From an uncultured Caldilineales bacterium (GTDB lineage: Bacteria > Chloroflexota > Anaerolineae > JAAEKA01): a stretch of 64,000 nucleotides of DNA. Below, piece by piece: positions 1-6,867 of the stretch. The stretch is taken from NCBI GenBank assembly GCA_937907455.1, contig CALESQ010000019.1:1-64000 (forward strand), written 5' to 3'. A model generated the notes under the pieces. The model was given only the letters and a program-made list of their open reading frames with translations. It was not told the DNA's origin and did not search any database. The translations under genes and the position numbers were made by a program. The stretch's first letter is position 1; each line of letters opens with the position of its first letter.

Positions 1-76
1 CCGATGAGAGCGTTTGGCTTGCCGGACTTCACGCAACAACTTTGTTTACGATGTACTCATCTACTCTTGTCTTCAG

Positions 77-284
77 GTTTACTTCTTTACTTGCCTACTT
101 GCCTACTTGTGTACTTGTCTACTTGCCTACTTGCCTACTTGCCTACTTGCCTACTTGCCTACTTGTGTACTTGTCTACTTGCCTACTTGCCTGCTTGCCT
201 GCTTGCCTACTTCTTTACTTGTCTACTTGTCTATTTCTTTACTTGTCTACTTGCCTACTTGTCTACTTCTTTACTTGCCTACTT
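77..284. repeat. Tandem array of 26 degenerate octamers
   Basis: Twenty-six contiguous 8-base units run without a break. The commonest are GCCTACTT, GTCTACTT, GTGTACTT and CTTTACTT, so the consensus is roughly GYCTACTT. Open frames through the array give Leu/Tyr/Thr/Cys-rich nonsense peptides and are not genes. The array runs into the 3' end of yggS: the TAG stop (279-281) lies inside a repeat unit. It has no spacers, so it is not a CRISPR. The same word in reverse orientation recurs near 52.6 kb and 63.3 kb. Confidence 0.95.
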
Positions 285-1025
285 CTTCACTCTCTCGCCA
301 AAAATCGCGGTTCCAACCCGCACGATTGTTGCGCCTTCGGTGATGGCGGCCTCGAAGTCGTGGCTCATGCCCATGCTGAGTTGCTGCCACTCAGCCTGTG
401 GATAGGCCGCGGCCAGTTGATCGCGCAAGTGGCGCAAGCGGGCAAAGTACGGGCGCGCCGCGTTCGGGTCATCCGTGTAGGGAGGTATGGTCATCAAACC
501 GTGTACACGCAGCCGTGGCAGGGCTAGAATCGCCGCGGCGGCCGCCACTAATTCAGCCGGTGCGAAGCCCGCTTTGCTGGCCTCACCGCCAACGTTCACC
601 TCCAACAGCACAGCGAGGGTGACGTCGGCTTCTGCCGCGGCCTGATCCAGCCTGGCCGCGATCTTCAGGCGATCTACCGAATGAATCAACGCCGGGCGAC
701 AGGCTACCGCCAGCGCAGCCTTGCGGCTTTGGATCGGGCCGATCAGATGCAGCTTTGGCGGGGTGGCCTGGGCCGCGCGATACGCAAAGCCCGCAGCTGT
801 GGCGGGATCGGCAAACTTGGCCCATGCTTCTTCCGCACGGTTTTCGCCAAAAGCATACTGCCCCGCGGCCCATGCCTGCTCGATCAGCTCTGGCGGATGC
901 GTTTTGCTTACTGCCAGCAACGTCACCGCATCGGCTGCGCGGCCTGCGCGCACAGCCGCCTCAGCGATGCGGGCGCGGATCTGGGTGAGCGCAGTGGGAA
1001 GCGCGGGGGGAATGGAGTGGGACAT
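279..1025 (-). CDS. yggS: YggS-family pyridoxal phosphate homeostasis protein
   Basis: This is a 248-residue single-domain PLP-binding protein of the YggS/PROSC family, which buffers free pyridoxal phosphate in the cytoplasm and has no known catalytic activity. The PLP lysine lies in AVSKTHP (about K41). The family motifs FGENR, HLIGPIQSRK, LEVNVGGEASKAG, HGLMTIPP and LSMGMSHDFEAAI follow in order. I start at MSHSIPPALP because the 17 residues upstream come from a heptamer-repeat intergenic region. The last residues (after the conserved FGER) and the stop codon come from the octamer array, so the end of the gene appears to have been overwritten. Known family; identification is secure. Confidence 0.95.
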   Translation of the reverse strand: MSHSIPPALPTALTQIRARIAEAAVRAGRAADAVTLLAVSKTHPPELIEQAWAAGQYAFGENRAEEAWAKFADPATAAGFAYRAAQATPPKLHLIGPIQSRKAALAVACRPALIHSVDRLKIAARLDQAAAEADVTLAVLLEVNVGGEASKAGFAPAELVAAAAAILALPRLRVHGLMTIPPYTDDPNAARPYFARLRHLRDQLAAAYPQAEWQQLSMGMSHDFEAAITEGATIVRVGTAIFGERVKK

Positions 1026-1034
1026 AAACAATCG

Positions 1035-1121
1035 GTAACTCGTAATGCGTACCCCGTAGCTCAGAGTGCAACTCATCTTGCAGCCACAGAAGTCAATTCT
1101 GGGTTACGGGTTACGGGTTAC
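1035..1121. repeat. Facing heptamer arrays (GTAACCC-type), hairpin-forming
   Basis: Four contiguous 7-base units (GTAACTC, GTAATGC, GTACCCC, GTAGCTC) at 1035-1062 face three perfect GGGTTAC units at 1101-1121. The right arm is the reverse complement of the GTAACCC word that the left arm approximates, so the pair can fold into an imperfect hairpin in the gap between pgeF and yggS. The right arm resembles a eukaryotic telomere word, but three copies inside a bacterial gene cluster have no telomere role. Confidence 0.8.
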
Positions 1122-1124
1122 TTA

Positions 1125-1901
1125 TCACTTCAACATCATCACCGCGCCGAAGCGGCCTGTTAGCGGGCCATCGCCACGATGCGAGAAAAAGGTGTCGCGG
1201 TGGCAACGTGTGCATAGCCCTGCAACCTCAACTTGTGCCACGCCCGCGCGGTGGAGTTGTGCGGCGTTGGCTGCCCACAGGTCGAAATGTGGGCGTTCGG
1301 CAGGGTGATCTTCAGGCCAATGCAGCAGTGTCGCGGCATCGGGCAGGGTGGCACGTACCGCGTTCGTCACTTCAGCGCCTACTTCATAGCAACAGGGGCC
1401 GATGGCCGGGCCGACCAGTGCCACTAAATCTGTCGGACGGCTGCCGAAGGTTTCATGCAGCGCTTGCACCAGCGCTGCGGCCATGCCATCTGCTGTGCCG
1501 CGCCAGCCGGCGTGGCCCATGCCGATTACATGTCGCTGCGGATCGTACACCAGCAACGGCGTGCAATCGGCAAAGCGCTGGGTGAGCGGCAACCCCGGCA
1601 GGTCAGTGACCATGCCATCTGCCTGATCATCAATACGGCCTACATGCTCGTGAGTGGCGCGCACCACGCGCGTGCCGTGTACCTGCCAGGTGGTGGCAAA
1701 GCTGCCGCGCGGCAATGTTAGCGCATCGGCTAGCCGATGATAGTTGGCACTGACATGGGCCGCATCGTCGCCGGTGCTGGTGCTGAGGTTCAGACTGGCG
1801 TAGGGGCCGGTGCTTATTCCGCCGTGGCGTGTGGTCACTGCGTGCAGCAGCGCGGCATCGTGCGCGGCTAGCACGGGAAAGTGTAGAAGAGGCAATGGCT
1901 G
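1125..1901 (-). CDS. pgeF: Purine nucleoside phosphorylase / laccase-domain protein (YfiH family)
   Basis: This protein of about 258 residues belongs to the YfiH/LACC1 family, zinc enzymes that act on purine nucleosides (older annotation: polyphenol oxidase, laccase domain). Family motifs are WQVHGTRV near residue 73, RFADCTPLL near 110, GHAGWRGT near 130, GPCCYEVG near 169 and a CTRCHRDTFFSHR segment near the C-terminus. The zinc ligands expected for the family are the histidine of VHG, the cysteine of ADC and the histidine of GHAGW; all three are present. I prefer the start MQPLPLL; 11 further residues upstream are possible but unlike the family. YfiH and YggS genes are commonly neighbours in bacteria. 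Confidence 0.93.
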   Translation of the reverse strand, partial: QPLPLLHFPVLAAHDAALLHAVTTRHGGISTGPYASLNLSTSTGDDAAHVSANYHRLADALTLPRGSFATTWQVHGTRVVRATHEHVGRIDDQADGMVTDLPGLPLTQRFADCTPLLVYDPQRHVIGMGHAGWRGTADGMAAALVQALHETFGSRPTDLVALVGPAIGPCCYEVGAEVTNAVRATLPDAATLLHWPEDHPAERPHFDLWAANAAQLHRAGVAQVEVAGLCTRCHRDTFFSHRGDGPLTGRFGAVMMLK

Positions 1902-1943
1902 CATGAGTGGAAGATAGAGGCGCTGGCAAATCACCCCGCGGGG

Positions 1944-3320
1944 CTAGTGCGAACTGAGCGCCCAGAACCGCTCCCAGGTAGCTGCTGCGGCGGTGCGGCT
2001 GCGCGCGGCAATGGCGGCTTCATCCAGCGTTAGCAGCGCGCGCTGCTTCATCAGCCATTGACCGGCTACCATGGTATGCGTGACGTGGCTGCCGCTGATG
2101 CCAAAGAGGATGTGCCAGGGCAGATTGTCGGCTGTAAGCGGGGTGATGGGACAGTAATCCAGCAAAATGAGGTCGGCCCCTGCACCTGGGCTGATTTCGC
2201 CTAGCGGCTGGGGAAAATGCTGCGCGGCCAGGCGGGCATTGTGGTGGTACGCCATGCCGATCACCTGATCACCGGGTAGGGTGCGGGGGTCGTTGCGCCA
2301 TGCCTTGTGCAGCAGATAGGCCGTTTTCATTTCGGTGAACATATCGTTGGAAAAGCCATCGTTGCCCAGCAACACAGGCATATTGCCGCGCAGCATGGCG
2401 GGTATGTCGGCCACGCCGACAGCATTGTTCATGTTGCTGCGTGGTTGATGGGTGACCCAGGCACCGCTTTGGCGCAGCGCAGCCATCTCCCAGCTATCAA
2501 TGGCAGTGACATGAGCCACAATGCTGTGCGGGTTGAGAATGCCGCGGGTGCGCAGTCGGTCTATGGTTCTCATGCCAAAGCGTGCCAGGCTGTCTTCCTC
2601 ATCTGCCGGGCCTTCGGCAGCATGAACGTGAAAGCCTACATTGCCCAACGTTTCGGCTTCGGCCACGCACTGGGCCAACGTGTCATCGCTCAGACTGAGC
2701 GAGGCGTGCAGGCCGAACAGCGCCGACAAACGCACGGTGTCGGGGTGGGCGCTGGCCTCGGCGCGGGTGCGCTTCAAAAAACGCATGTTTTCGGCAATAC
2801 CCGCGGCGCTGCCCTCCGGCCCGTTGCGGTCGGTTACTTCGTAACACAGCACTGCGCGCAGTCCGGCGCGTGTTACCGCATTGGCAATGATATCCAGGCT
2901 GCCATGAATGCACATCGGGCTGGCGTGATGGTCGAACAGCGTGGTGGTGCCGTTGCGAATGGCATCAGCCAGGCATACTTCGGCGCTGAGTTGCACGCCT
3001 TCTTCATCCAACGCGCGATCCAGCGTCCACCATAGCCGGTGCAAAATTTCAGGGAAGTCCTTGGGAGCCGGGCCGGGGATGTAGAGGCCGCGGGCAAATG
3101 CGCCGTAGAAATGGGTGTGCGAGCAGATGTTGCCGGGCATCAGCAGCTTGCCGCCGGCGTCCTCGCGTGGCGTGTCAGGGTAGGCAGGCAGTAGCTCGGC
3201 GCTGGAACCGGTGGCAGCAATCCGGCCATCCTGCACCAACACAGCCCCGTTTTCAATCACCTGGTTGGCTGTGCCCAGAGTGCAAACCAGCGCATTGTGG
3301 AGTAACAGGGATGAAGTCAT
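1944..3320 (-). CDS. ssnA: SsnA-type putative aminohydrolase
   Basis: A 458-residue amidohydrolase-superfamily TIM barrel, closest in recalled sequence to E. coli SsnA. Shared signatures include the metal site SHTHFYGAFARG, LWWTLDRALDEE, the paired-His motif FDHHASP, HVHAAEG, the conserved RSNMNNAVG and LGNDGFSNDMFTEMK. The family is predicted to deaminate or dechlorinate a nitrogen heterocycle, but the substrate of SsnA is not established. The start MTSSLLL follows GAGGA by a usable distance; the longer upstream frame (58 residues) overlaps the CDGSH gene in another frame and is a shadow. No selenium-dependent hydrolase or xanthine-dehydrogenase genes lie nearby, unlike the E. coli ssnA context. 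Confidence 0.88.
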   Translation of the reverse strand: MTSSLLLHNALVCTLGTANQVIENGAVLVQDGRIAATGSSAELLPAYPDTPREDAGGKLLMPGNICSHTHFYGAFARGLYIPGPAPKDFPEILHRLWWTLDRALDEEGVQLSAEVCLADAIRNGTTTLFDHHASPMCIHGSLDIIANAVTRAGLRAVLCYEVTDRNGPEGSAAGIAENMRFLKRTRAEASAHPDTVRLSALFGLHASLSLSDDTLAQCVAEAETLGNVGFHVHAAEGPADEEDSLARFGMRTIDRLRTRGILNPHSIVAHVTAIDSWEMAALRQSGAWVTHQPRSNMNNAVGVADIPAMLRGNMPVLLGNDGFSNDMFTEMKTAYLLHKAWRNDPRTLPGDQVIGMAYHHNARLAAQHFPQPLGEISPGAGADLILLDYCPITPLTADNLPWHILFGISGSHVTHTMVAGQWLMKQRALLTLDEAAIAARSRTAAAATWERFWALSSH

Positions 3321-3330
3321 TGGGCGGTCC

Positions 3331-3525
3331 TCAGGCTTCCTCGGCGGCAGCGCCGCCTGTAACAATGACCGGGCCGACGTTGTCACCGGTTTCGGCGTTG
3401 ATCTGTTTGTGTGTGCCGTCGCAGTGAGGAAATTTGGCTGATTGCCAGCAACGGCAAAAGGCTGCGGTTTTGCCTTCGGCCACGGTTTCACTGTGACGCA
3501 TGGGCTGGTTGTGAGTATTGATCAT
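3331..3525 (-). CDS. CDGSH-type iron-sulfur domain protein
   Basis: A 64-residue protein carrying a complete CDGSH (mitoNEET-like) motif: C-R-C-W-Q-S, then K-F-P-H-C-D-G-T-H, spaced as in the family, with Thr replacing the usual Ser. Such proteins bind a redox-active [2Fe-2S] cluster through three Cys and one His. The ATG is preceded by AAGGA. The gene lies 10 bases upstream of ssnA on the same strand, so the two are probably co-transcribed. The short gly/ala-rich tail (TGGAAAEEA) is unremarkable. The partner is unknown. Confidence 0.92.
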   Translation of the reverse strand: MINTHNQPMRHSETVAEGKTAAFCRCWQSAKFPHCDGTHKQINAETGDNVGPVIVTGGAAAEEA

Positions 3526-3554
3526 GGGAAGTTCCTTGTCTGAGATGAACCGTT

Positions 3555-5024
3555 TTATGCCTGATAGGTGCTGGCCGTGATGTTGCCGCCGACACCGCTC
3601 CAGTTGGTGTGGAAGAATTCGCCGCGCGGCCGGTCAAGCCGCTCATAGGTATGAGCACCGAAGTAGTCGCGCTGTGCCTGGATCAGATTAGCGGGCAGCC
3701 AGCCGCGACGGTAGCCATCGAAGAAGGCCAGGGCACTGCCGAGAGCCGGGGCGGGAATGCCGCGCTGCGCGGCTGTGGCTACAATGCGCCGCCAGCCAGC
3801 CGCGGCTGTCTGGATTGCATCGGCAAAATAGGGAGCGATCAGCAGGTTAGCGAGATCGGGGGTGGCTTCAAAGGCTTCCTTGATCTTGCCCAGGAACACC
3901 GAACGAATGATGCAGCCACCGCGCCACATCAGCGCGATGCCGCCATAGTTCAGGTTCCAGCCGTATTCCGTGGCTGCGGCGCGCATCAGCATGTAGCCCT
4001 GGGCATAGGAAACGATTTTGCTGGCATAGACGGCTTGCTCCAGATCGGCCAGAAACGTATTCTGAGCGGGCGCGCGGCCGCGGCGCGGGCCGTGCAACAC
4101 GGCGGCTGCGGCCACACGCTCTTGCTTTAGCGCCGAGAGCGCGCGGGCAAACACGGCTTCACCGATCAAGGTCAGTGGCACGCCCATTTCCAGCGCAGCT
4201 ATGCCGGTCCACTTGCCGGTTCCTTTTTGGCCCGCGGCATCTACGATCAAATCCAGTACGGTTTGACCTTGTTCGTTGCGATAGGCGAGAATATCGCGCG
4301 TGATTTCGATAAGGTACGATTCCAACGGGCCGCGGTTCCAGCGGTCGAATACGGCGCTCATGGCATCGTTGTCAAGCTGAAGTGTCTCTTTCATCAGATG
4401 GTAGGCTTCGGCGATGATCTGCATATCGCCGTATTCGATGCCGTTATGTACCATTTTGACGAAATGGCCGGCGCCGTTTTCACCCACCCAATCGCAGCAG
4501 GGTGCGCCGTTTGGGTCGCCTTCTGGTACTTTGGCGGCGATGGCCTGGAAGATTGGCGCGACATGCGGCCAGGCTGCGGGAGAGCCGCCCGGCATGATGG
4601 AGGGGCCATGTCGGGCGCCTTCTTCACCGCCGGAAACACCGGTGCCGATGAAAAGCAGCCCTTTGCTTTCCAGATAGGTGGTACGGCGCATGGAGTCCTG
4701 ATAGTTGGAGTTGCCACCGTCAATGATGATATCGCCTGCTTCGAGGTGCGGCAAAAGCAGCTCGATGAAATCGTCTACCGGTTGGCCGGCCTTTACCATC
4801 AACATCACGCGGCGCGGCCGCTTGAGCAAAGCGGCCAGCTCTGCCAACGAATGCGCGCCGATTACCTGCGTGTCGCGGGCTTCGTTTGCCAGAAATTCAT
4901 CTACTTTAGCCACGGTGCGGTTGAAAACAGCCACTACGAAGCCGTGGTCGTTCATGTTTAGCACCAGGTTTTGGCCCATCACGGCCAGACCAATCAGGCC
5001 GATGTCAGCCTTTGCAGTGGTCAT
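3555..5024 (-). CDS. gnd: 6-phosphogluconate dehydrogenase, decarboxylating
   Basis: This 489-residue enzyme oxidises and decarboxylates 6-phosphogluconate to ribulose 5-phosphate with NADP in the pentose phosphate pathway. The N-terminal Rossmann motif GLIGLAVMGQNL (about residues 9-20) is followed by VSGGEEGARHGPSIMPGG and the catalytic-lysine segment HFVKMVHNGIEYGDMQ. GTGKWTGIAALEMGVP and the C-terminal RAQRDYFGAHTYER motif are also present. The length matches the long, dimeric form of the family. The start codon overlaps the stop of the upstream corrinoid gene by ATGA, so translation is probably coupled. Confidence 0.98.
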   Translation of the reverse strand: MTTAKADIGLIGLAVMGQNLVLNMNDHGFVVAVFNRTVAKVDEFLANEARDTQVIGAHSLAELAALLKRPRRVMLMVKAGQPVDDFIELLLPHLEAGDIIIDGGNSNYQDSMRRTTYLESKGLLFIGTGVSGGEEGARHGPSIMPGGSPAAWPHVAPIFQAIAAKVPEGDPNGAPCCDWVGENGAGHFVKMVHNGIEYGDMQIIAEAYHLMKETLQLDNDAMSAVFDRWNRGPLESYLIEITRDILAYRNEQGQTVLDLIVDAAGQKGTGKWTGIAALEMGVPLTLIGEAVFARALSALKQERVAAAAVLHGPRRGRAPAQNTFLADLEQAVYASKIVSYAQGYMLMRAAATEYGWNLNYGGIALMWRGGCIIRSVFLGKIKEAFEATPDLANLLIAPYFADAIQTAAAGWRRIVATAAQRGIPAPALGSALAFFDGYRRGWLPANLIQAQRDYFGAHTYERLDRPRGEFFHTNWSGVGGNITASTYQA

Positions 5025-5674
5025 GCTTGTTCTCCTGATATCCCAAGCCAGGCTTTAGCGCGTCTGGCTGCGGTTGAAGCGTCGGCGGCGTAGATATCGG
5101 CGCCAATCTCCTCGGCAAAGGCGTCGGTGACGGGGGCACCACCTACCATCACGGCGAGGTTGCTGCGCAGGCCGGCTTCTTCCAGTGCGGCGATGGTGTT
5201 GCGCATCTGCGGCATGGTGGTGGTGAGCAGCGCGCTCATGCCCAGCAACTGCGGCTGATGGGTGCGCACCGCCTCGACAAAGCGTTCGGGCGAGATGTCT
5301 ACGCCCAGATCAACGACGGCAAAGCCCGCGCCTTGCAGCATCATACTCACCAGGTTTTTGCCAATGTCGTGCAGGTCGCCGCGCACTGTGCCCAATACCA
5401 CCGTGGCGATGGGTTGCACATCCGCGGCTGTCAGGTGCGGGCGCAGTATCTCGATGCCTTGTTTCATGGCGCGGGCTGCAACCAGCATCTCTGGCACGAA
5501 GAATTCCTGGGCCTCGAACAGCGCGCCTACTTCGCCCATGGCATCAATCATGCCGCGGTTGAGGATATCGAACGGGGGGATGCCTGCGGCTAGTGCAGCT
5601 TGTACACCGCGCTGCACACCCACTGCGTCGCCATCTACCAGGCTGTCGAAGATGTCTTCAAGAATTTCCTGCAT
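5021..5674 (-). CDS. Corrinoid (B12-binding) protein, MtbC/MttC-like
   Basis: A 217-residue protein with an N-terminal B12-binding-2 helical cap (about 1-85) and a C-terminal cobalamin-binding Rossmann domain. The B12 base-off motif D-L-H-D-I-G (about 100-105, His102 as lower ligand) is intact, with downstream MSALLTT and VGGAPVT loops. Such proteins shuttle methyl groups for corrinoid-dependent methyltransferases (methylamines, O-demethylation). No MtbA, MttB, MtgB or reductive-activase gene is present in this window. The start MQEILEDIFDS is chosen because it begins the conserved cap; the extra upstream frame is unlike any homologue. It overlaps gnd by four bases. Confidence 0.92.
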   Translation of the reverse strand: MQEILEDIFDSLVDGDAVGVQRGVQAALAAGIPPFDILNRGMIDAMGEVGALFEAQEFFVPEMLVAARAMKQGIEILRPHLTAADVQPIATVVLGTVRGDLHDIGKNLVSMMLQGAGFAVVDLGVDISPERFVEAVRTHQPQLLGMSALLTTTMPQMRNTIAALEEAGLRSNLAVMVGGAPVTDAFAEEIGADIYAADASTAARRAKAWLGISGEQA

Positions 5675-5807
5675 GGGGTGAGTACTTTCTATGGGGGTGT
5701 CTGGAAAGCTCTGCGCCCTCAGGCGCTGGGGAAACAGGCCCTGAGGGGCCTTCGTGCTTTGAGCCGTCAGGTTTTTAACCACCGGTCTGGGGTCTTTTAA
5801 AAAGTTT

Positions 5808-6800
5808 TTAAATTTGCCAGCAGCGGGCAAAATCCGCGGCAATGCGGTCACTAAGCGCATCTACCACGGGATTGATCTGCTGACGGCTGCGGTCGGCTTC
5901 GTACCACGCCACAATCTCCTGCGCGCCTTGGGCGAAGGGCACGGTACAGGTGAAACCGGCGGCGAGCTGCCGAATCAGGCTGTTGTCGAAGATCATGCTG
6001 TGGCTTTTGTCGCCCAGCAGCGCCTCACCCTGAGCTGAATCGTAGGCGTTGACCACCGAGCTGGGCACATGCAGCAGGTGTGGTGTCACTCCCTGCGCTG
6101 CCGCCAGTGTGTGATAGATTTGGTTCCAGGTGAGCCATTCGTCGGAGGTGATATGGACAGCCTGGCCGATGGCCGCGCGGTTGCCCAGCAACGGCGTGAA
6201 GCCGCGCGCAAAATCGCGGTGATGCGTTAGCGTCCACAGCGATGTGCCATCGCCATAAACCAGCACCGGCTTGCCCTGTTTCATACGGTGCAGGCTGGTG
6301 TAGCCGCCGAACAGCGGTACTTTGGTGGCGTCGTAGGTGTGCGAGGGGCGTACGATGGTGACGGGGAAGCCGGTTTCGTGGTAAGCCTGCATCAGCAGGC
6401 TTTCACAGGCGATTTTTTGGCGCGAGTATTCCCAGAACGGGTTGTCAAGGGGGGTGGCTTCGGTGATGGGCAGGCGCGCCGGGGGCTTTTGGTAGGCCGA
6501 TGCTGAGCTGATGAAGATGAACTGGCCCACGCGGTCGCGAAAGAGCTGAAGGTCGGCGTGGATATGGTCAGGGGTGTAAGCGATCCAATCCACCACCACA
6601 TCGAAGGTGTCGTGGCCGAGTGCGGCCGCGGCTTCGGCGGGGCGGTGGATATCTGCGCGGTGCTGCTGCGCGCCGGGGGGGGCGGGGCGCTCGGTGTTTT
6701 CGCCGCGGGTGAGCAGATGCAGCTCAATGCCCTGCTGTACCGCCAGCTGCGCGCAGGCTGAGCTGATCACACCGGTGCCGCCGATGAAGAGGACTTTCAT
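5808..6800 (-). CDS. NAD-dependent epimerase/dehydratase (extended SDR)
   Basis: A 330-residue extended short-chain dehydrogenase. The N-terminal nucleotide-binding motif is GGTGVIS (about residues 7-13). The segments FIFISSASAYQK and NPFWEYSRQK hold the Ser/Tyr/Lys catalytic elements, and a substrate-binding C-terminal half ends in a Trp-rich tail. It resembles the mRNA-binding/SDR atypical group often annotated as NAD-dependent epimerase; the nucleotide sugar substrate cannot be read from sequence. The ATG is only 7 bases from a good -10 box, so the mRNA is probably leaderless; the longer frame upstream would run into that promoter. Confidence 0.85.
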   Translation of the reverse strand: MKVLFIGGTGVISSACAQLAVQQGIELHLLTRGENTERPAPPGAQQHRADIHRPAEAAAALGHDTFDVVVDWIAYTPDHIHADLQLFRDRVGQFIFISSASAYQKPPARLPITEATPLDNPFWEYSRQKIACESLLMQAYHETGFPVTIVRPSHTYDATKVPLFGGYTSLHRMKQGKPVLVYGDGTSLWTLTHHRDFARGFTPLLGNRAAIGQAVHITSDEWLTWNQIYHTLAAAQGVTPHLLHVPSSVVNAYDSAQGEALLGDKSHSMIFDNSLIRQLAAGFTCTVPFAQGAQEIVAWYEADRSRQQINPVVDALSDRIAADFARCWQI

Positions 6801-6807
6801 GGCGCGC

Positions 6808-6836
6808 AGTATACCATCGGCGGCAAAGATGGACAA
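6808..6836 (-). promoter_or_regulatory. Promoter of the 5808-6800 epimerase gene (leaderless)
   Basis: On the minus strand TTGTCC, a 17-base spacer and TATACT end 7 bases before the ATG at 6800. The expected transcription start therefore falls at or next to the start codon, and there is no Shine-Dalgarno sequence in between. Confidence 0.6.
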
Positions 6837-6867
6837 TTGGCGAAGTCACTGCCACCGCTGCGCTCCC

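Noticed and set aside
4..527. Three overlapping open frames rich in Leu, Tyr, Thr and Cys
   Set aside because: They are translations of the octamer array and of the antisense of yggS; there is no ribosome site and no family resemblance.
1101..1121. Telomere-like GGGTTAC repeats
   Set aside because: Only three copies lie inside a bacterial gene cluster; the facing degenerate heptamers explain them better.
3321..3491. 58-residue N-terminal extension of SsnA
   Set aside because: It overlaps the CDGSH gene in another frame, and the family begins at the later Met.
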